A stretch of DNA of 64,000 bases from Fusarium oxysporum f. sp. lycopersici 4287 (GCF_000149955.1 NC_030991.1:3330114-3394113); one strand, 5' to 3'; counted from the stretch's first letter, positions 42,080 through 53,544 are shown. Translations and numbers: made by a program. Notes: generated from the letters alone by a model not told the origin.

Positions 42080-45000
42080 ATGGAGACGGAGAGTCTGTCC
42101 GATCTGTTCCGTCGCCTAGATGCGCAGAATCGCGAGAATGTGGCACTCGCCGGCCTGGGGATCCGTACATCGGCAGATATCTTCGAGGCTATACAGAGCC
42201 AGTATGAGCACTCTAGGAGCCAAAGAAATGAGGCATATGGATGGTCGGTTGTTAGTCCGGCACTGGTAGATCTGGGCATTCGGACGTCAGCCGACATTCT
42301 AGAGGCGTTGAACGGGGAGAACGGCCAGAAAAGTGGTGATATGAGTTCTCGCCGACGTCATCGTCTTCATCGGAAACCGGGGATCATGTCATCAGGCCAA
42401 GGCCAAGTCGTTGACAGCGCGGAAGGTACGGTAGAGAATGGGCCTCAAGAAGAACCAAGGCATCGGAGTGAACTGAAGAGGTCCGGCCCTCGTAGCGACG
42501 ACGGGCAGCTACCACACAAACGTCCCAGAACTGTGGAGCGCCAGGAGAGGAGCGAGTCTGAGCAGGTGCAAGACCTCGCCAACGTGCTGGGTGTGTTGGA
42601 GGAAGACTTTGCAGAAAAGGAGCGGCTATCTGACGACCAGACATGGTGTACGCCTGTGAGCCACGAGAGAAAGGCGAAGACGGTCGAGGAGTTCTACAAA
42701 GCGTTCCACGACATGAGAACGCTGCCGGTCCTCACCTGTATGTTCTGTTATCCTAAGCATAGCAGAGCTGAGTTGCAGTATGTTGACTGGGACTGGTGGG
42801 TGGCAAATGCCATCGAAAAGCGCGACGGCTCACCTTTCAAGTGCGTTCAGTGCTTCCCTGTAGGACAGAAGATTCTCGGGTGCGCAGACTGCGGAGGACA
42901 CCTGGGGAGAGGTGCGTTATCGGCAGCAGCGCGGCTGCACACGCAGTTGGGATGCGAGCACATGTTTCCTGACGAGCTGAAGGATCTCACGCCGGTCGAG
43001 GAGAAGCTGATTGCGCTGAACTCGTGCTACGGCTTCATCACCAAGCACAGCGTCTCAGATGGACACAGACAAGGCGCGACCTACCCGAGACATGTGAAGG
43101 GACATATCACGGTATTCCCAAACAACGTGCAGGAGCTAGCAACGAATGTCCTCCCACATCCGCTCTTGAAGGTCATGGATGATGTCCATATATCATGGCA
43201 GGGGCAGGAGAAACCAGCGCCGAGTGACCTGTCAACGTTACTATCGGTGCGACGTAACGCCGTCGAGAAGGCATTGCTGTGGCTCAAAAGGCACAATCCG
43301 TTGTATGCCGACATCGAAATTGACGAGGCGGAATTGGATAGTTGGGATGCGCCGTCACACGGAGTGCCTTCCCAAGTTTTTGATCGACTGGAACGGAATG
43401 AGCCTTCGGCGAGGGAGAAGATGCAGACGGTGCACATTGTCCCACCCACAGAGCGCGATATCGACGATCATGAACCGGCAGATAACCAAGAGATCATGGC
43501 ATCGTTAGCCGAGGGCCTAAGCACATCAGGAGAACCAGAAGTTGATGGCTTCGCCTCTGGTGAGGATGGTGACGATTGGGTCGGTAATAACAGAGATCGA
43601 GTGGACGAAACAGAATCATCCGGCATGTTCAACTTGGACGGGCGCCCAGACATCCCAGATGCGGAGAAGCTACGGTATCTCGTCAAGTCCATGGGTGAGG
43701 TGGGGCCCGGGGAGCATACACACGGAAGTACCTGGAAAGGGTCAGCCAAGGTGAGGCACGGGGGCGCCGTCGAGCCTTACATCTTTCCCGTGGTGAAGTC
43801 TTTGCAGATTCCTTTGACACCTGGTTTGTAGCCAAAACATTTCCCAGCTTGTTCCCGCTGGGCAAAGGCGGTCCCCGGCAGGCCGAAGAGCACTCCAAGG
43901 ATGCGACAGGGCAAGTGCATCCTATTTTCGAGCTGGAAGCCGCTGCGCAACACCTCGTATCGTCCCGGAACATGAGCTTGGAGGCTTGGGTGAAAATGGT
44001 GATCCAGCGACACGGCGGCCGCTTTGCAACGCATCCCGTCTTTCCCTTTCTCGTTTTCAATATAGGGGTGCGGTCTAGAAACCGCCGCGTGAACATGGCA
44101 AGCATGCGGAGGAGTGATTTCCCGGACGTAGAACGTACCATCCAAGACTTGACCGCGTCAAGGCTTGAGAAGGCGAGGGGAGAGCTAGAGGCTTGCGGTA
44201 AGACTGCCGATCCAGACGTCAACCGGCTGCTGAGGAACCTGTCACTTTACGGCTACCGTCAGCCGATGTCAAGGGAGAGCAGGCTGACGACGCGGCGGAA
44301 GATCAAGTCCCTCATAATTCGGTACGGCATCCCCGCCATCTGGTTCACGCTCAACCCAAACGATATCACGAACCCGATAAAGCTCAAGCTGGCTGCATAC
44401 CGTACCCGTGAGACAGACAGAGCCGAGGAATATCTAAGAAGTCTTGATCAGGCGTACAAGAGGGCTCGACTCGCGATATCGGATCCCCTCAGCTCGGCAA
44501 TCTTCTTCCATCGGGAGATCTCCATGTTCTTCCAGTACTACGTGATGGTTGGGAAGGATTCAGTATTCGGGCGGGTCAGCCAGTACTATGGGGCAGTAGA
44601 GACCAATGAAAGGGGCGCGCTCCACCTCCACGGCCTCCTCTGGCTGCAGGGTAATATGTATCTGAGTTCCCTTCTCAGCGACGTTCAAGGAGAGGAGCAA
44701 GCGGCATATCGGCAGCGAGTGACCGAGTATGTTGACAGTGTCTTTACGGAGGTTCGTTTATGCCACACCCGGAGCTGGCATGTTGGTGGATAAACGTTCA
44801 CATGTCTGACAGGATCTCGATGAGGAGTCTTTCGCGAGAGTGCGAACAGGGAGATCGGTGACGTCTGACGTGTCGTCGCTATTGGAGAGAGCATTCCAAT
44901 TTCCCCCGACTTTCGAAGAAGAAGCGAACTTCTGCGCAGGTGCTACACAAATTCACACGCATAGCCCTACATGCGTCAAGTACGCGATCGGGAGACGCGG

Positions 45001-47642
45001 AACGAAGCAGAATCCTTGCCGATTCGGGGCGCCTTGGAAACCAGTGGAGAAGACTTACTTTGACGAAGACGGGCTATTGCGGCTTCGACGCAGCCACAGC
45101 CTGGTGAACCGATGGAACAAGGTAATGGCAGTGGGGCTGCGACACAACCACGATATATCCTTCATTGTGACAAAATGTAAGGGTCTGGCGCTCGTCTACT
45201 ACGTGACCAACTACGCCACCAAAGTGGAGGATCCGGTGTGGAAGCGTGTGGTGGCAGCCAAAGACCTAATTCGGCTCCTGGGTGATAGGGATCAGTCGAG
45301 CAACGGGCGAGGTCGAACCGAGGGCGACAACCGTCACAGCCAAGCGCGCCGATTTCTGCTGCGAATGGCCAACAGAATCTTCACGGAACGGGCGTTGTCG
45401 CAGGTCGAGGTGTTGGCACATTTTCAGGGATACGAGACAGAATTTACAAACAGCACCGCCTGGACGTTTCTGAACGTCTACACTCTCTACTGGCTGGTGG
45501 TGTCGGTTTGGCGACCCGCCTGATAGACGTGCTAAGGAATGCGATGACGAGAAAAGAGATCACAGCCGGCTCAACAGAGATCTCTTATATGGTTGAGCAA
45601 ATGTACCGCTTCCAAGCGACTGTCCTCGGCTTCACCGACGACTTTCGCGCTATGGTCATCCCTGATCATGATGCGCACATCCTAGGAGGTTCAATCTCGC
45701 GGGCAGAGATCCCCCGGCAGGAGCAGCTGAGATCCCCCGGCAGGAGCAGCTGAGATCCATCAAGTCACAGCAAAACGGTCTCTCCCGCGAACGGGAGAAG
45801 ATGGTCCAGGGACTGCAGAATCAGTTGGGCGGCACAGCAGCCGCCGACGGAGTCGCGGCGCACAGCAGGTCCGACAGGCCCGGCCAGCAAGACAATCTTA
45901 CCACGCATGCCGATCAAAGGGGCCCATCTCGGGATACGGGTCCATCGACGGGCGTTATGTTCGGCCCATCCACATCCTTTTGCGAGACCGGAAGGCAAGT
46001 GGCCGAGTCCTTCACACTGAACCAAAGACAAAGCATAGCGTTGCAGTTGATATGTCGCCAACTTGACCGGATGTGGCACGACGACAACGAAACCCCTCAA
46101 CTCTGCCAATTCATTGGAGGTGAGGGAGGCACCGGCAAGTCTCGCGTCATTGCTGCCATCGCGGAATTGTTCGTTCGTACGGGACAATCCCATCGCCTGC
46201 TATTGACGGCGACGTCCGGCACAGCGGCCGCGAACATCAATGGAATCACTATCCATTCCGCTTGCAGATTCTCTAAAGACACAGTCGCGAGAGTAGGCCG
46301 CGCCGGTGACCCAGACGGCTTCGCATCGTCTGGCTCGGCAGCTCTCCGCATCGACGGGCAGACCAAGATGGACTGGCAGGAGAAACAGGTCTTGATCATA
46401 GACGAAGTCAGCATGCTGGGCGCTCGGACGCTGCACGCCGTCAACGAACAGCTCTGCAGATTGAGAGAGTCTGCTCGAGACTTCGGTGGGATTCCGATAG
46501 TCATCTTTTGCGGAGACTTCTATCAGTTCCGTCCCGTGCAGGAGCGATCGATCCTCCTCCCCAGCGCCTCCACTACCTGGGAAGGAGATAATGGCTTCGG
46601 CATAGAACAGAGGCGGCAACATGACATGGCTCACGCCCTGTGGAGGAAGTTCACCACAGTGGTGCTGCTAGATGAGCAAGTCCGTGCCGCGCAAGATCCG
46701 CGACTACGTGGGCTCCTGACACGCATTCGGAAAGGGGTACAAGACCAGTCGGACGTAGAGTACCTAAACAGCCACTGTTATCAAGAAGGCAGACGGATCC
46801 CGTGGGAGTCAGGCATCACAGTGGTGACGCCGCTCAATAGAAACCGCTGGAACCTGAACATCGAAGCAACGCTTGCCTTTCGCAAGCAATGGCAGCGGCA
46901 GGTTCGGATATTCGTCTCCGAGCATAGATGGAAGGACAATGAGCCGACGGAGGAAGAAGCCATCATGATGTTGGGTCAGGGCGACGACAGCACCATCCCG
47001 GTGCCCGCCATCTTCATGTTCGTACCTGGCATGCCCGTCGTCGTAAACAAAAACACCCATCAAGGTCTGAAACTGGTGAACGGCGCCAGTTATACGGCCC
47101 AGCACGTTATTCTCGACAAGGCTCACCCGGGCCACCAGATCGACGCCGATACCGTGCTCCATTTTGGCCCGCCGGCGGGGATACTGTTGGGGTCAGAGAC
47201 GACGAGAGACTTCCGCTTCATTGGTATGCCCCCCGGTACGGTCCTCCTGACGCCTACGAGTGTTAAGATAGAGTGCCAAAGGAAACGGCCATGGCAGCAA
47301 GTCGATGTCTCGCGCAGAGGGCTGCCATGTGCGCCAGCGTTTGCATGTACGGACTACAAGGTGCAGGGAAGAACGTTAGATCTGGTGGCGCTGGAGCTGC
47401 GAGGGACCAGGACCACCAACATTGATGGCCAGGCGGTCCCGAGCCAATGCGACCCTTATAGCCTGTACGTACAGCTGTCGCGGTGCAGAACGCTGGACGG
47501 CATCATGCTTCTGTCTAGGGCGCGAGAGCATGACTTGATAGGGAACACGGTACCGGCGGAGATGGCCCAGGCTGAACTGAGGCTGGAGCAGCTGAGCGAG
47601 GAGACACTCAAGGGCGCGGAATCCCGGGACTGGCTAGAATAG
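42080..47642 (+). pseudogene. Helitron Rep/helicase (RepHel), frameshifted
   Basis: Segment 1 (42080-43789) has two N-terminal repeats (GIRTSADI[F/L]EA) and Cys-rich zinc-finger-like blocks (CMFCYPKH, CADCGGHLG). Segment 2 (from about 43790, frame changed) has the Rep core: GIPAIWFTLNPND, then the HUH block ERGALHLHGLLWL near 44615-44650. An intron at 44752-44812 joins to the exon with the two-tyrosine motif YYVTNYATK (about 45196-45225). Segment 3 (45801-47642) is a Pif1-type SF1 helicase: Walker A GGEGGTGKSR, Walker B LIIDEVSML, GDFYQFRPV, and motif VI region YVQLSRCRTLDGI. Breaks: a frameshift near 43790, another near 45500-45515, and a 23-bp tandem duplication at 45706-45751. All catalytic motifs survive, so inactivation looks recent. 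Confidence 0.9.
45706..45751 (+). repeat. 23-bp perfect tandem duplication inside RepHel
   Basis: Two exact copies of a unit starting GAGATCCCCCGGCAGG, 45706-45728 and 45729-45751. As 23 is not a multiple of three, it shifts the frame. Counting one copy only makes the frame before it continuous with the helicase frame after it (PRQEQLRSIKSQQNG). Confidence 0.95.
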
Positions 47643-47998
47643 ATTTGAAACTAATTCAGTTCGAAGGAAGAAGGCAGAGATAAAGCAGGGAAATTGAATA
47701 TAGGAAGGGAAATGCGATTTTGGTTCGCCAGGTTTGACGGGGTCCGGCAAACACAGCCGATGCCTTGCGGATTAGTATTGACCCGCTGTTTCCCCACTTC
47801 GCTAACGTCAACGATGTTGGCCAGCTAAGAAAAACGCGATTTGGTTTGGCACGAACTTTACACGACGTCACGTTCAAAAGCACGTGAGATTTGTGCTTTG
47901 GTTTTTTTTTGGAGCCCCACTTCTTCGTCCGTCCTCTAAGAGCCTTTCGTTCCTCAAGGCATTCCAGTTACCAGCATTAGGCAAAACAATTGGCGGAG
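47643..47998. other. 3' flank of the Helitron and promoter of the F-box gene
   Basis: No coding sequence is seen. The Helitron's 3' terminus is expected here. Before 47999 there is a T-run (GGTTTTTTTTTGG near 47901) and a pyrimidine-rich stretch resembling a fungal core promoter. Confidence 0.4.
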
Positions 47999-48826
47999 AT
48001 GGCACCTTCCTTCATTTCTCTTCCACCTGAGATAATATCCATGATACTCACATATCTCCCACCAGAAGATGTCCTCCGTATTGGGCTGACCTACAAGCGC
48101 CTGAATATTCTATCACTATCTCCGATTGGTTGTTGTCATAATTCGGAAATCCGTTATATCATGATTGAGAAACGAAATCTTGCGAGTCCCGTCAGTTCCT
48201 CAATAATTATGAATCTTGCGTCGTCAGCCCAAGAACTTAATATCCATCCCTTCGCTCTTTCATCCTTCGACATATTGCTAAATCTACGGAGGTCACCTCT
48301 CGGGGCAGAGTGGAAAGCTAGTTCCGAATCCCTTCAGAGCATTATACCATTCATTCTTATTCCTATAGCAGCTTGCAAGCTGCAAGTCGGGGGACTCAAT
48401 ATTTCTGCCAGATTGCTTACTCGGGATGTCCGTTGTATTATCCCTAGTCTGCTACCGCCTCGGCTGAGATGCTCCCCATCTCTCACGCAACGTCCAGCAC
48501 TGTATGATTTCACGTCTGAAACATGCATATTCGGGGGCAACCTGAAGAATGTCACTATGCCTCTGCTGAAGCGACTCGCTTTTGTTATGGAGGAATACGA
48601 GGAAAAAGAACTTAAAGACTTTCTCCTCAGGCATGCGAAAACGCTTGTGACAGTGGACCTTGGTAGCTTTATGACCAAGAACCCCATAAAGAAACGTCCC
48701 ATTGTTCAGTTTATTATTGAAGAACTACAAGTGCCTTGTTTATTGGGCGTCGAGAGAAATGGAAGCGACCATCATGAGGCTCTCCATTGCCGTGATGTTG
48801 ATGATGATGCAGGTTTATGGAATTAA
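47999..48826 (+). CDS. F-box protein (SCF ubiquitin-ligase adaptor type), possibly broken downstream
   Basis: The 275-codon frame starts at ATG 47999-48001 and opens with an F-box: FISLPPEIISMILTYLPPEDVLRIGLTYKRLN at residues about 4-35. F-boxes bind Skp1 to recruit substrates to Cullin-1 ligases. The rest is leucine-rich without clear repeats. The frame stops at 48824-48826, but protein-like sequence continues on the same strand in other frames: DLFKQNTSLKWLNGIFEKDRLW (48860-48925), FFLVTDLFRIFRNIYCSLIGLHL (48980-49050), and LFETLINYMENSGELLSLDYLL (49080-49145). Either unrecognised introns join these or the gene is a pseudogene truncated by small indels. I could not find splice sites that keep the frame, so a lesion is more likely. 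Confidence 0.65.
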   Translation: MAPSFISLPPEIISMILTYLPPEDVLRIGLTYKRLNILSLSPIGCCHNSEIRYIMIEKRNLASPVSSSIIMNLASSAQELNIHPFALSSFDILLNLRRSPLGAEWKASSESLQSIIPFILIPIAACKLQVGGLNISARLLTRDVRCIIPSLLPPRLRCSPSLTQRPALYDFTSETCIFGGNLKNVTMPLLKRLAFVMEEYEEKELKDFLLRHAKTLVTVDLGSFMTKNPIKKRPIVQFIIEELQVPCLLGVERNGSDHHEALHCRDVDDDAGLWN

Positions 48827-48859
48827 GCTCTCTTTCTGGCAGCCCTGATGTGAAGATCT

Positions 48860-49278
48860 CTTTAAGCAAAACACAAGCCTAAAGTGGCTCAATGGGATAT
48901 TTGAAAAAGACCGCCTCTGGTCAACTGTCATAAACATCGCGGGAGCATCAGTTGATGATGGAGATGGCGGACACTTGCCCTTCTTCCTCGTCACAGATTT
49001 ATTCAGAATATTTCGCAATATATACTGCTCACTTATAGGACTTCATCTAAAGAGCCACCGGTTTACCTTGCAGTTCTGATTTGTTTGAGACGTTGATAAA
49101 CTACATGGAGAATTCTGGTGAGCTTTTGTCCCTTGACTATCTTCTGGGAGCATATTCGCCAGTCCGCATCGTCCGACAAGGTAATACGGACCAGGGCGAT
49201 ATCTTCAAATGCTTCTTGATGGCAGATGATGAGTTCCTCAAGCTCGGCAGCTGCGTAGCTCGGCATGAAGAGCATTAG
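48860..49278 (+). pseudogene. Out-of-frame continuation of the F-box gene
   Basis: Three consecutive protein-like segments in two frames, lacking their own starts, follow the F-box frame at a gap of 35 bp. Their composition matches fungal F-box proteins' C-terminal halves. Confidence 0.45.
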
Positions 49279-49461
49279 CCTCCGGCGGTTTGCTGGCACT
49301 TACGTAGCATAACGAACACCATTGGAGGTCATGTAACCCATATGAAGCTCAAAGGGCTCAAACTGGCTCTCGTTAGCACTAAGGTCTCCAAGCACAAGAT
49401 AAGGGATGAAGCTGGTGCTTGCTCTCAAGTTTCCTTGCCGAAACTACTGCTGACTCCTTGT

Positions 49462-49999
49462 CTCAGACACCCCTGAGCAGCAGGAATACCAGAACTCTCG
49501 CCTTGCTCTACTCCTTGAGCTTGCGCACACCCGATCTGGAGCCAAGTGAATCATCTATTACAACCTTTTCCGGTCACTTGAGGATTCTGGGCTCTTCGAA
49601 GCAGACCCCGACCTTCAAATAAACAACACCAACTCTCGTGCTCTTGAGTAATACTATGGCCTTCTTGCTCAAGTCGTGCGCATTATCGGTGCCATCCTTG
49701 TCCCTCGCGGCAGAAAAGATGTCGTGAAGGGCCGCAAATTACGCAAAGAGTATCGGATGCTCGTCGCGCATACGCTTAAACGAAACGCGGGTGTCGGAAG
49801 CGGCAACGCAGATGAGGCCCTGGATCAAAAGGTTGAAGAGTAGGCTGAAGGGCTAATTTTTATCATCGCAACGACACCGTTCCTTGAAATAACCTTTACT
49901 CAATCCTCCAAATACACGACCAAGCAACTACCAAACTCACAGTTCGAGAATGAAGTCCTTCCCGGGCTGAAGCAGCAGAGCCATAGTTTCTTCCACTAA
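49462..49999 (+). pseudogene. nup192: C-terminal fragment of nucleoporin NUP192
   Basis: One frame reads DTPEQQEYQNSRLALLLELAHTR, LFRSLEDSGLFEADPDLQI, YYGLLAQVVRIIGAILVPRG and KLRKEYRMLVAHTLKRNAG, ending NEVLPGLKQQSHSFFH with a stop at 49997. This matches my memory of the conserved C-terminus of fungal NUP192, an inner-ring scaffold nucleoporin. In-frame stops lie after SGAK (about 49536), after RALE (about 49650) and after VEE (about 49840). A former intron (49889-49942) sits at the expected FLE/FENE junction, but its donor reads ATAACC instead of GTAACC. Only the last roughly 160 of some 1,700 residues are present, so it is a duplicated, decayed fragment. Confidence 0.6.
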
Positions 50000-50025
50000 G
50001 CCATTGTAAGAGAAGGACAGATGCC

Positions 50026-50646
50026 TTGGATATAATTTGCGTTGATTGTGGTTCAGTCCGTATAAGTAAAAAAGTCAATCACGTTGGTACCAAGACAAGA
50101 CATGAGAAGCAACCCCCCATGTTGATTTTACCTGTTGTGAGTCCAAACGCATGGTGGGAAGAGAAACATAGGCTCTTCTACACTTTTATATCACAAGCAG
50201 TTGGAATTGGTATGTCCTCAACCGATGAGTTTCACATACTCTCACATCTTACACGTCGGTTCATAATGACTCCTTCGAATATTCGACACCTCAGGTCAAC
50301 ACAAAGTAAATCAAGCTATATCAGAGGTCTAAATGCTATGCGCCATATGCTGTTGCCTAAGAACCAAATGGTTAACCCCATGGATGAGTCTCTGTGTCCT
50401 TTCCATGGGTACAGCACGATACATATCCCTCGCTTACATAGTTACTCCGAGTGCGCCATTTCTTCAGCCGCGCAAAAAGCGTGGTCGCGTATTAAATCTA
50501 TGCAGTTCTATGTTCCCCTTATACATGTAAGTGCTGGGTATCTTCATCTGGCGCCACAAAGTGATCCGCCCGTGGTAACGTTAAAGAAAAAAACACTATA
50601 TAAGCCACGAGGGCATGTGGCGGTTAGCACAATCCCGTACCTGTGA
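50026..50646 (+). other. Unassigned open frame
   Basis: A 206-codon frame without an early ATG (first Met codons at about 50101 and 50119). It contains LPVVSPNAWWEEKHRLFYTFISQAVGIG followed by histidine- and serine-rich sequence. The part before 50206 looks more protein-like than the rest, and GGTATGTCC near 50209 could be an intron donor. No family is recognised; it may be a gene relic. Confidence 0.25.
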
Positions 50647-50804
50647 CGAGTCCCAAGTATCCATGGATGCTGATTAAACGGAATACCACGTGGCAACGAC
50701 ATTCGTGCATTATAGTTAGCCATCAAACTCTGAACCAAGTATCCAATTGCGTTGTGAGTTCACAGAGTCACGACGTTGGCCGTTGTAGACGGTTGTCGAT
50801 AACA

Positions 50805-51428
50805 TCAGGACAGTGTATAGGCCTTGCGCTTTCCTTTCCGTGTGGCAGTCATGAGCTTCAGTTCAAGGAGCCAGTATCCCTTGGTCGTGCTGTCATAACT
50901 CTTTCGAGGCTTCATGTCAAGTTTTTGACGGCACATGGGACATTTTACTTTGGTGACGTCGACATGAAGAGACTGGTGCAAGCAAGAGGCGCAATATAGA
51001 TGACCTGGGGCTATGTTAGAATCTTACATAAACCTTCAAAACCAGAAGCGACATCACTTACCACAATGTGTGACTGTGAGGTTAGAGCAGTCGTCCATAC
51101 AGATGACACATTGAAAGGCAGCAAGCTTGACGCGATTATCCTTTTCTGGCTTTCGGACTTCCTCGAACACTTCGTTGTTCTCGGTTAGATCGATGGTGTC
51201 GAATTCGGCTTTGGGTTCAACGTCGATGGGGGAACAAGTATGGCTTGTGCCGAATAGCTCTTCAACATCCATGTCTTTTCCGGTTGCGGGTGACTTTCTC
51301 TGTGTCGACGTCGGTCTTGGGGGGGCCGCGGGTGCAGCAGTCGTCGATGTTCGTCGTCGCTTACTCGCGTGCGCTGAACCAGCTCGAGCATCCGCAGCTG
51401 TGGTACTCCGCCGAATCGCGGGCGGCAT
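50805..51428 (-). CDS. RING-finger (C3HC4) protein, Slx8/STUbL-like
   Basis: Two exons, 51428 (or further upstream)-51062 and 51004-50805, separated by a 57-bp intron (GTAAGT...branch CTAAC...CCCAG). Splicing completes a RING-HC domain: Cys pairs CVIC, then HC, GHLYC, ASC and CPMC, i.e. Cys3-His-Cys4 over about 42 residues. Before it lie acidic patches and a TIDLTENNEVFEE segment; after it comes KGYWLLELKLMTATRKGKRK. This layout resembles fungal Slx8-type SUMO-targeted ubiquitin ligases, which act in the nucleus. The frame remains open upstream of Met 51428 through SLEENDFFFGSPASS to about 51775, where TGA stops it. Another frame there reads ENSLLASEIEDNFLAALADGDF. The true N-terminus therefore needs a further intron or has suffered a frameshift. 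Confidence 0.65.
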
Positions 51429-51782
51429 AGCTTCAGAAAAGGAGCTTGCGGGACTGCCAAAGAAGAAGTCGTTCTCCTCGAGGGAGTCGAAAACAAGCAG
51501 CGATGCTTGAGATTTGCCAGTGGAGTTGCTAGCCGAGGAGAGCTGGGTTGTTGTTCGCTCAGGGCCGAAAGGGTGGAGGATGCAGTTGGTGGACGATAAT
51601 TCTCGTGGAGCAGCAGTGGCCGTTGTACCTGTAGTGGCGTTGGTGGATGCGGTGGTGTTGCGGAATGCACGGTGCGGCGTGGAAGCCTGAACGGTTGATT
51701 GAAGGCTTACGCTATGGGACTGACTTGGCCGTGAATCGGGGTTCGTGAACGGCGGGTACGACGAAGCTAACGAAAATCACCA

Positions 51783-52238
51783 TCAGCGAGGGCGGCTAGG
51801 AAATTGTCTTCGATTTCGGAAGCGAGCAGTGAATTCTCTAAATCGGGCGTGATGCAAAGACTCGGGGTGGCTATTCTCCCAGGAACCTATTGGCGGAAGC
51901 TCAATGTGTGTTGATGATGCGCTCGCTGGCTCTCCCCAAGGTGATGTTTGGATATTCTGGGGTGGAGGGGAATGGGAGGGCCTCGGCCGTTGAGTGGTTG
52001 TTAATGGCCTTGAGTTCGATAAGTACGGAGGCGAGAGTTGGAAATCAATGGTGGCCACTGTTGACCATGCAATGTCACCTGTCGTGTCATGGGACCTTTT
52101 GGTTGCGATATGGGGACGCAGAGCTTGTCCATTGGTGAATTTAGATATGGTGAGGCTAGACTGAGGCAGACTGTGTGCCTTTCCGACTCCTGAGAGACCA
52201 GGTAGCTGGTGGAAACCTGGATACGGGGCGAGATCCAT
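51783..52238 (-). other. Unassigned open frame upstream of the RING gene
   Basis: 151 codons, Met at 52238. It is rich in Ser/Pro with SSLTISKFTNGQALRPHIATK and ends in an Arg-rich stretch. It may be the N-terminal exon of the RING protein, but I could not connect it in frame. It may equally be chance. Confidence 0.3.
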
Positions 52239-52564
52239 GCCATGCTAATCTTAAAAATATTAGTGGCTGGCAAAGTATGACGTCTAGGCAGAATGTCAAA
52301 CCCCGGATCCAACATACATTTTTAATCCCCTTTTTATTAGACTGCAATGCTTTTCTAGATAAGCTTGAACAAGTTTCCTCTTATTACGTTCAATTTGCAA
52401 CATCGAAGCCCAACAGCTCTTTCTTTTAGCTGGAGCCTTGGCCTTACGGTCCATGCGCTGATGTTGAATGCCATAAGCGTCAGCAATAAAAAGGCCAAGG
52501 TCTCAAACATCCGCACAAGTCTCTGTCGCTGCAGTACCTATTGTGACACTTCGTGGATCCGGAA
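52239..52564. other. Intergenic between divergent genes
   Basis: No coding support. It lies between the RING gene (leftward) and the 293-aa orphan (rightward), so a promoter region is inferred. An in-frame TGA at 52544-52546 limits upstream extension of the orphan. Confidence 0.4.
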
Positions 52565-53544
52565 ATGGGTACTGTTATGTGCTGCCCTTTCTCCTTCGAG
52601 TTACGTAGGGGATCGAGTAGTCTTAAAGGTACTGCATATGTGTTCTATGACGGGACGGTTGCTTGTCACCCTAAAGCTTCTCCTGTATTCAAATGGCTAG
52701 TTCGTGAAAATTTTCGTCAATTCACCTCCATCTGCTACAACCAAACTCAGAACATCTTTGAAAAGAGCTTAGCAATGTAGGTTCTAGAAACTCCTATGTC
52801 AACCACCCCCTGACTTCTTGGCAGTTCGCTTTGCTTCGACAAGCCAAGGCACATTGATGCCTACGATGCAGCTCAGCTCTGTGCTATGTTTCTTGCACAA
52901 GAAATTGAACCACAACTTTGCAAGGACGATGAACCAAGCAACGACGCAGTCTTCTTTTCGGGTGCCGGGCTGGGCACCACTTTCAAAGGTCGAGCGACGG
53001 TAGTTGAGATATCAGAATCTCTTGTACACCCCGAGGCGGTTGCACTCCGTCCCGGGTTTTACAATACTTCAGACATTCTTATAGGAATGGCCGACAATGT
53101 ACGAGGACAGATTCGTGGCCAAAATCCAAAACAAGTGCCCGATGCACCACTATTCGAATTTCAATGGACTTCTGGTCTCGGCGAATTAGCGAACCAGCTG
53201 TTTGCGCATCTTGTAGGTTCCAGCCTCAAAGCGGGATTGAACTAAGCTAACCTGCCCCATAGATCCGACAAGGTACCTTACCTAATCAACGGTATAAAAG
53301 GTGGAGGGCAATGTATCTGCAAAAGAGCGGGTGTGTTATAGTTCGCCCAGGCTATGTCAACATTATGTTGCCCTGTGCTTTGGTTGACGAGGGCTCTGTG
53401 GTTTCGATATCCTTTCTAAAGCATGGGAAAGAGGAAAAGAGATGGAGCAACAAGGAGGTATTAATTCTTAATGAAGGCGACTGGCTGTCGACTCGCAATG
53501 ACTTGTATTACCTTGCAATACATATCTCGATCAACCCTACTTGA
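52565..53544 (+). CDS. Intact three-exon orphan protein (293 aa)
   Basis: Exons 52565-52776, 52825-53212 and 53263-53544 join in frame. Introns are 48 bp (GTAGGT...TTGGCAG, branch CTGAC) and 50 bp (GTAGGT...CCATAG, branch CTAAC). Both remove frame changes exactly, which is strong evidence of real splicing. Features: an aromatic N-terminal part (GTAYVFYDGTVACHPK; PVFKWLVRENFRQF), an acidic middle (AQLCAMFLAQEIEPQL; KDDEPSND), SGAGLGTTFKGRATVVEI, and a C-terminal beta-rich domain (SGCVIVRPGYVNIMLPCAL; KEVLILNEGDWL). No signal peptide, membrane segment or catalytic motif is evident. I do not recognise the family. Start ATG 52565 is the first after an in-frame TGA. Confidence 0.68.

Larger units (their letters stand above)
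40473..47642. mobile_element. Autonomous-type Helitron (termini not determined)
   Basis: A Rep/helicase gene on + and a divergent gene on -, with a 526-bp shared intergenic region. This is the layout of autonomous Helitrons, which transpose by rolling-circle replication. Coordinates give only the coding extent. Helitrons end in 5'-TC and CTRR-3' with a hairpin near the 3' end. A hairpin candidate (CTAACGTC-AAC-GATGTTGG, about 47799-47817, followed by CTAA) was seen but does not have the usual spacing. The Rep/helicase gene is broken in three places, so this copy is probably not self-mobile now. Confidence 0.85.

Noticed and set aside
47799..47830. Hairpin CTAACGTC-AAC-GATGTTGG followed by CTAA as the Helitron 3' end.
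   Set aside because: The hairpin relies on G-T pairs, lies only four bases before CTAA and is not followed by T. I do not treat it as the terminus without comparison of several copies.
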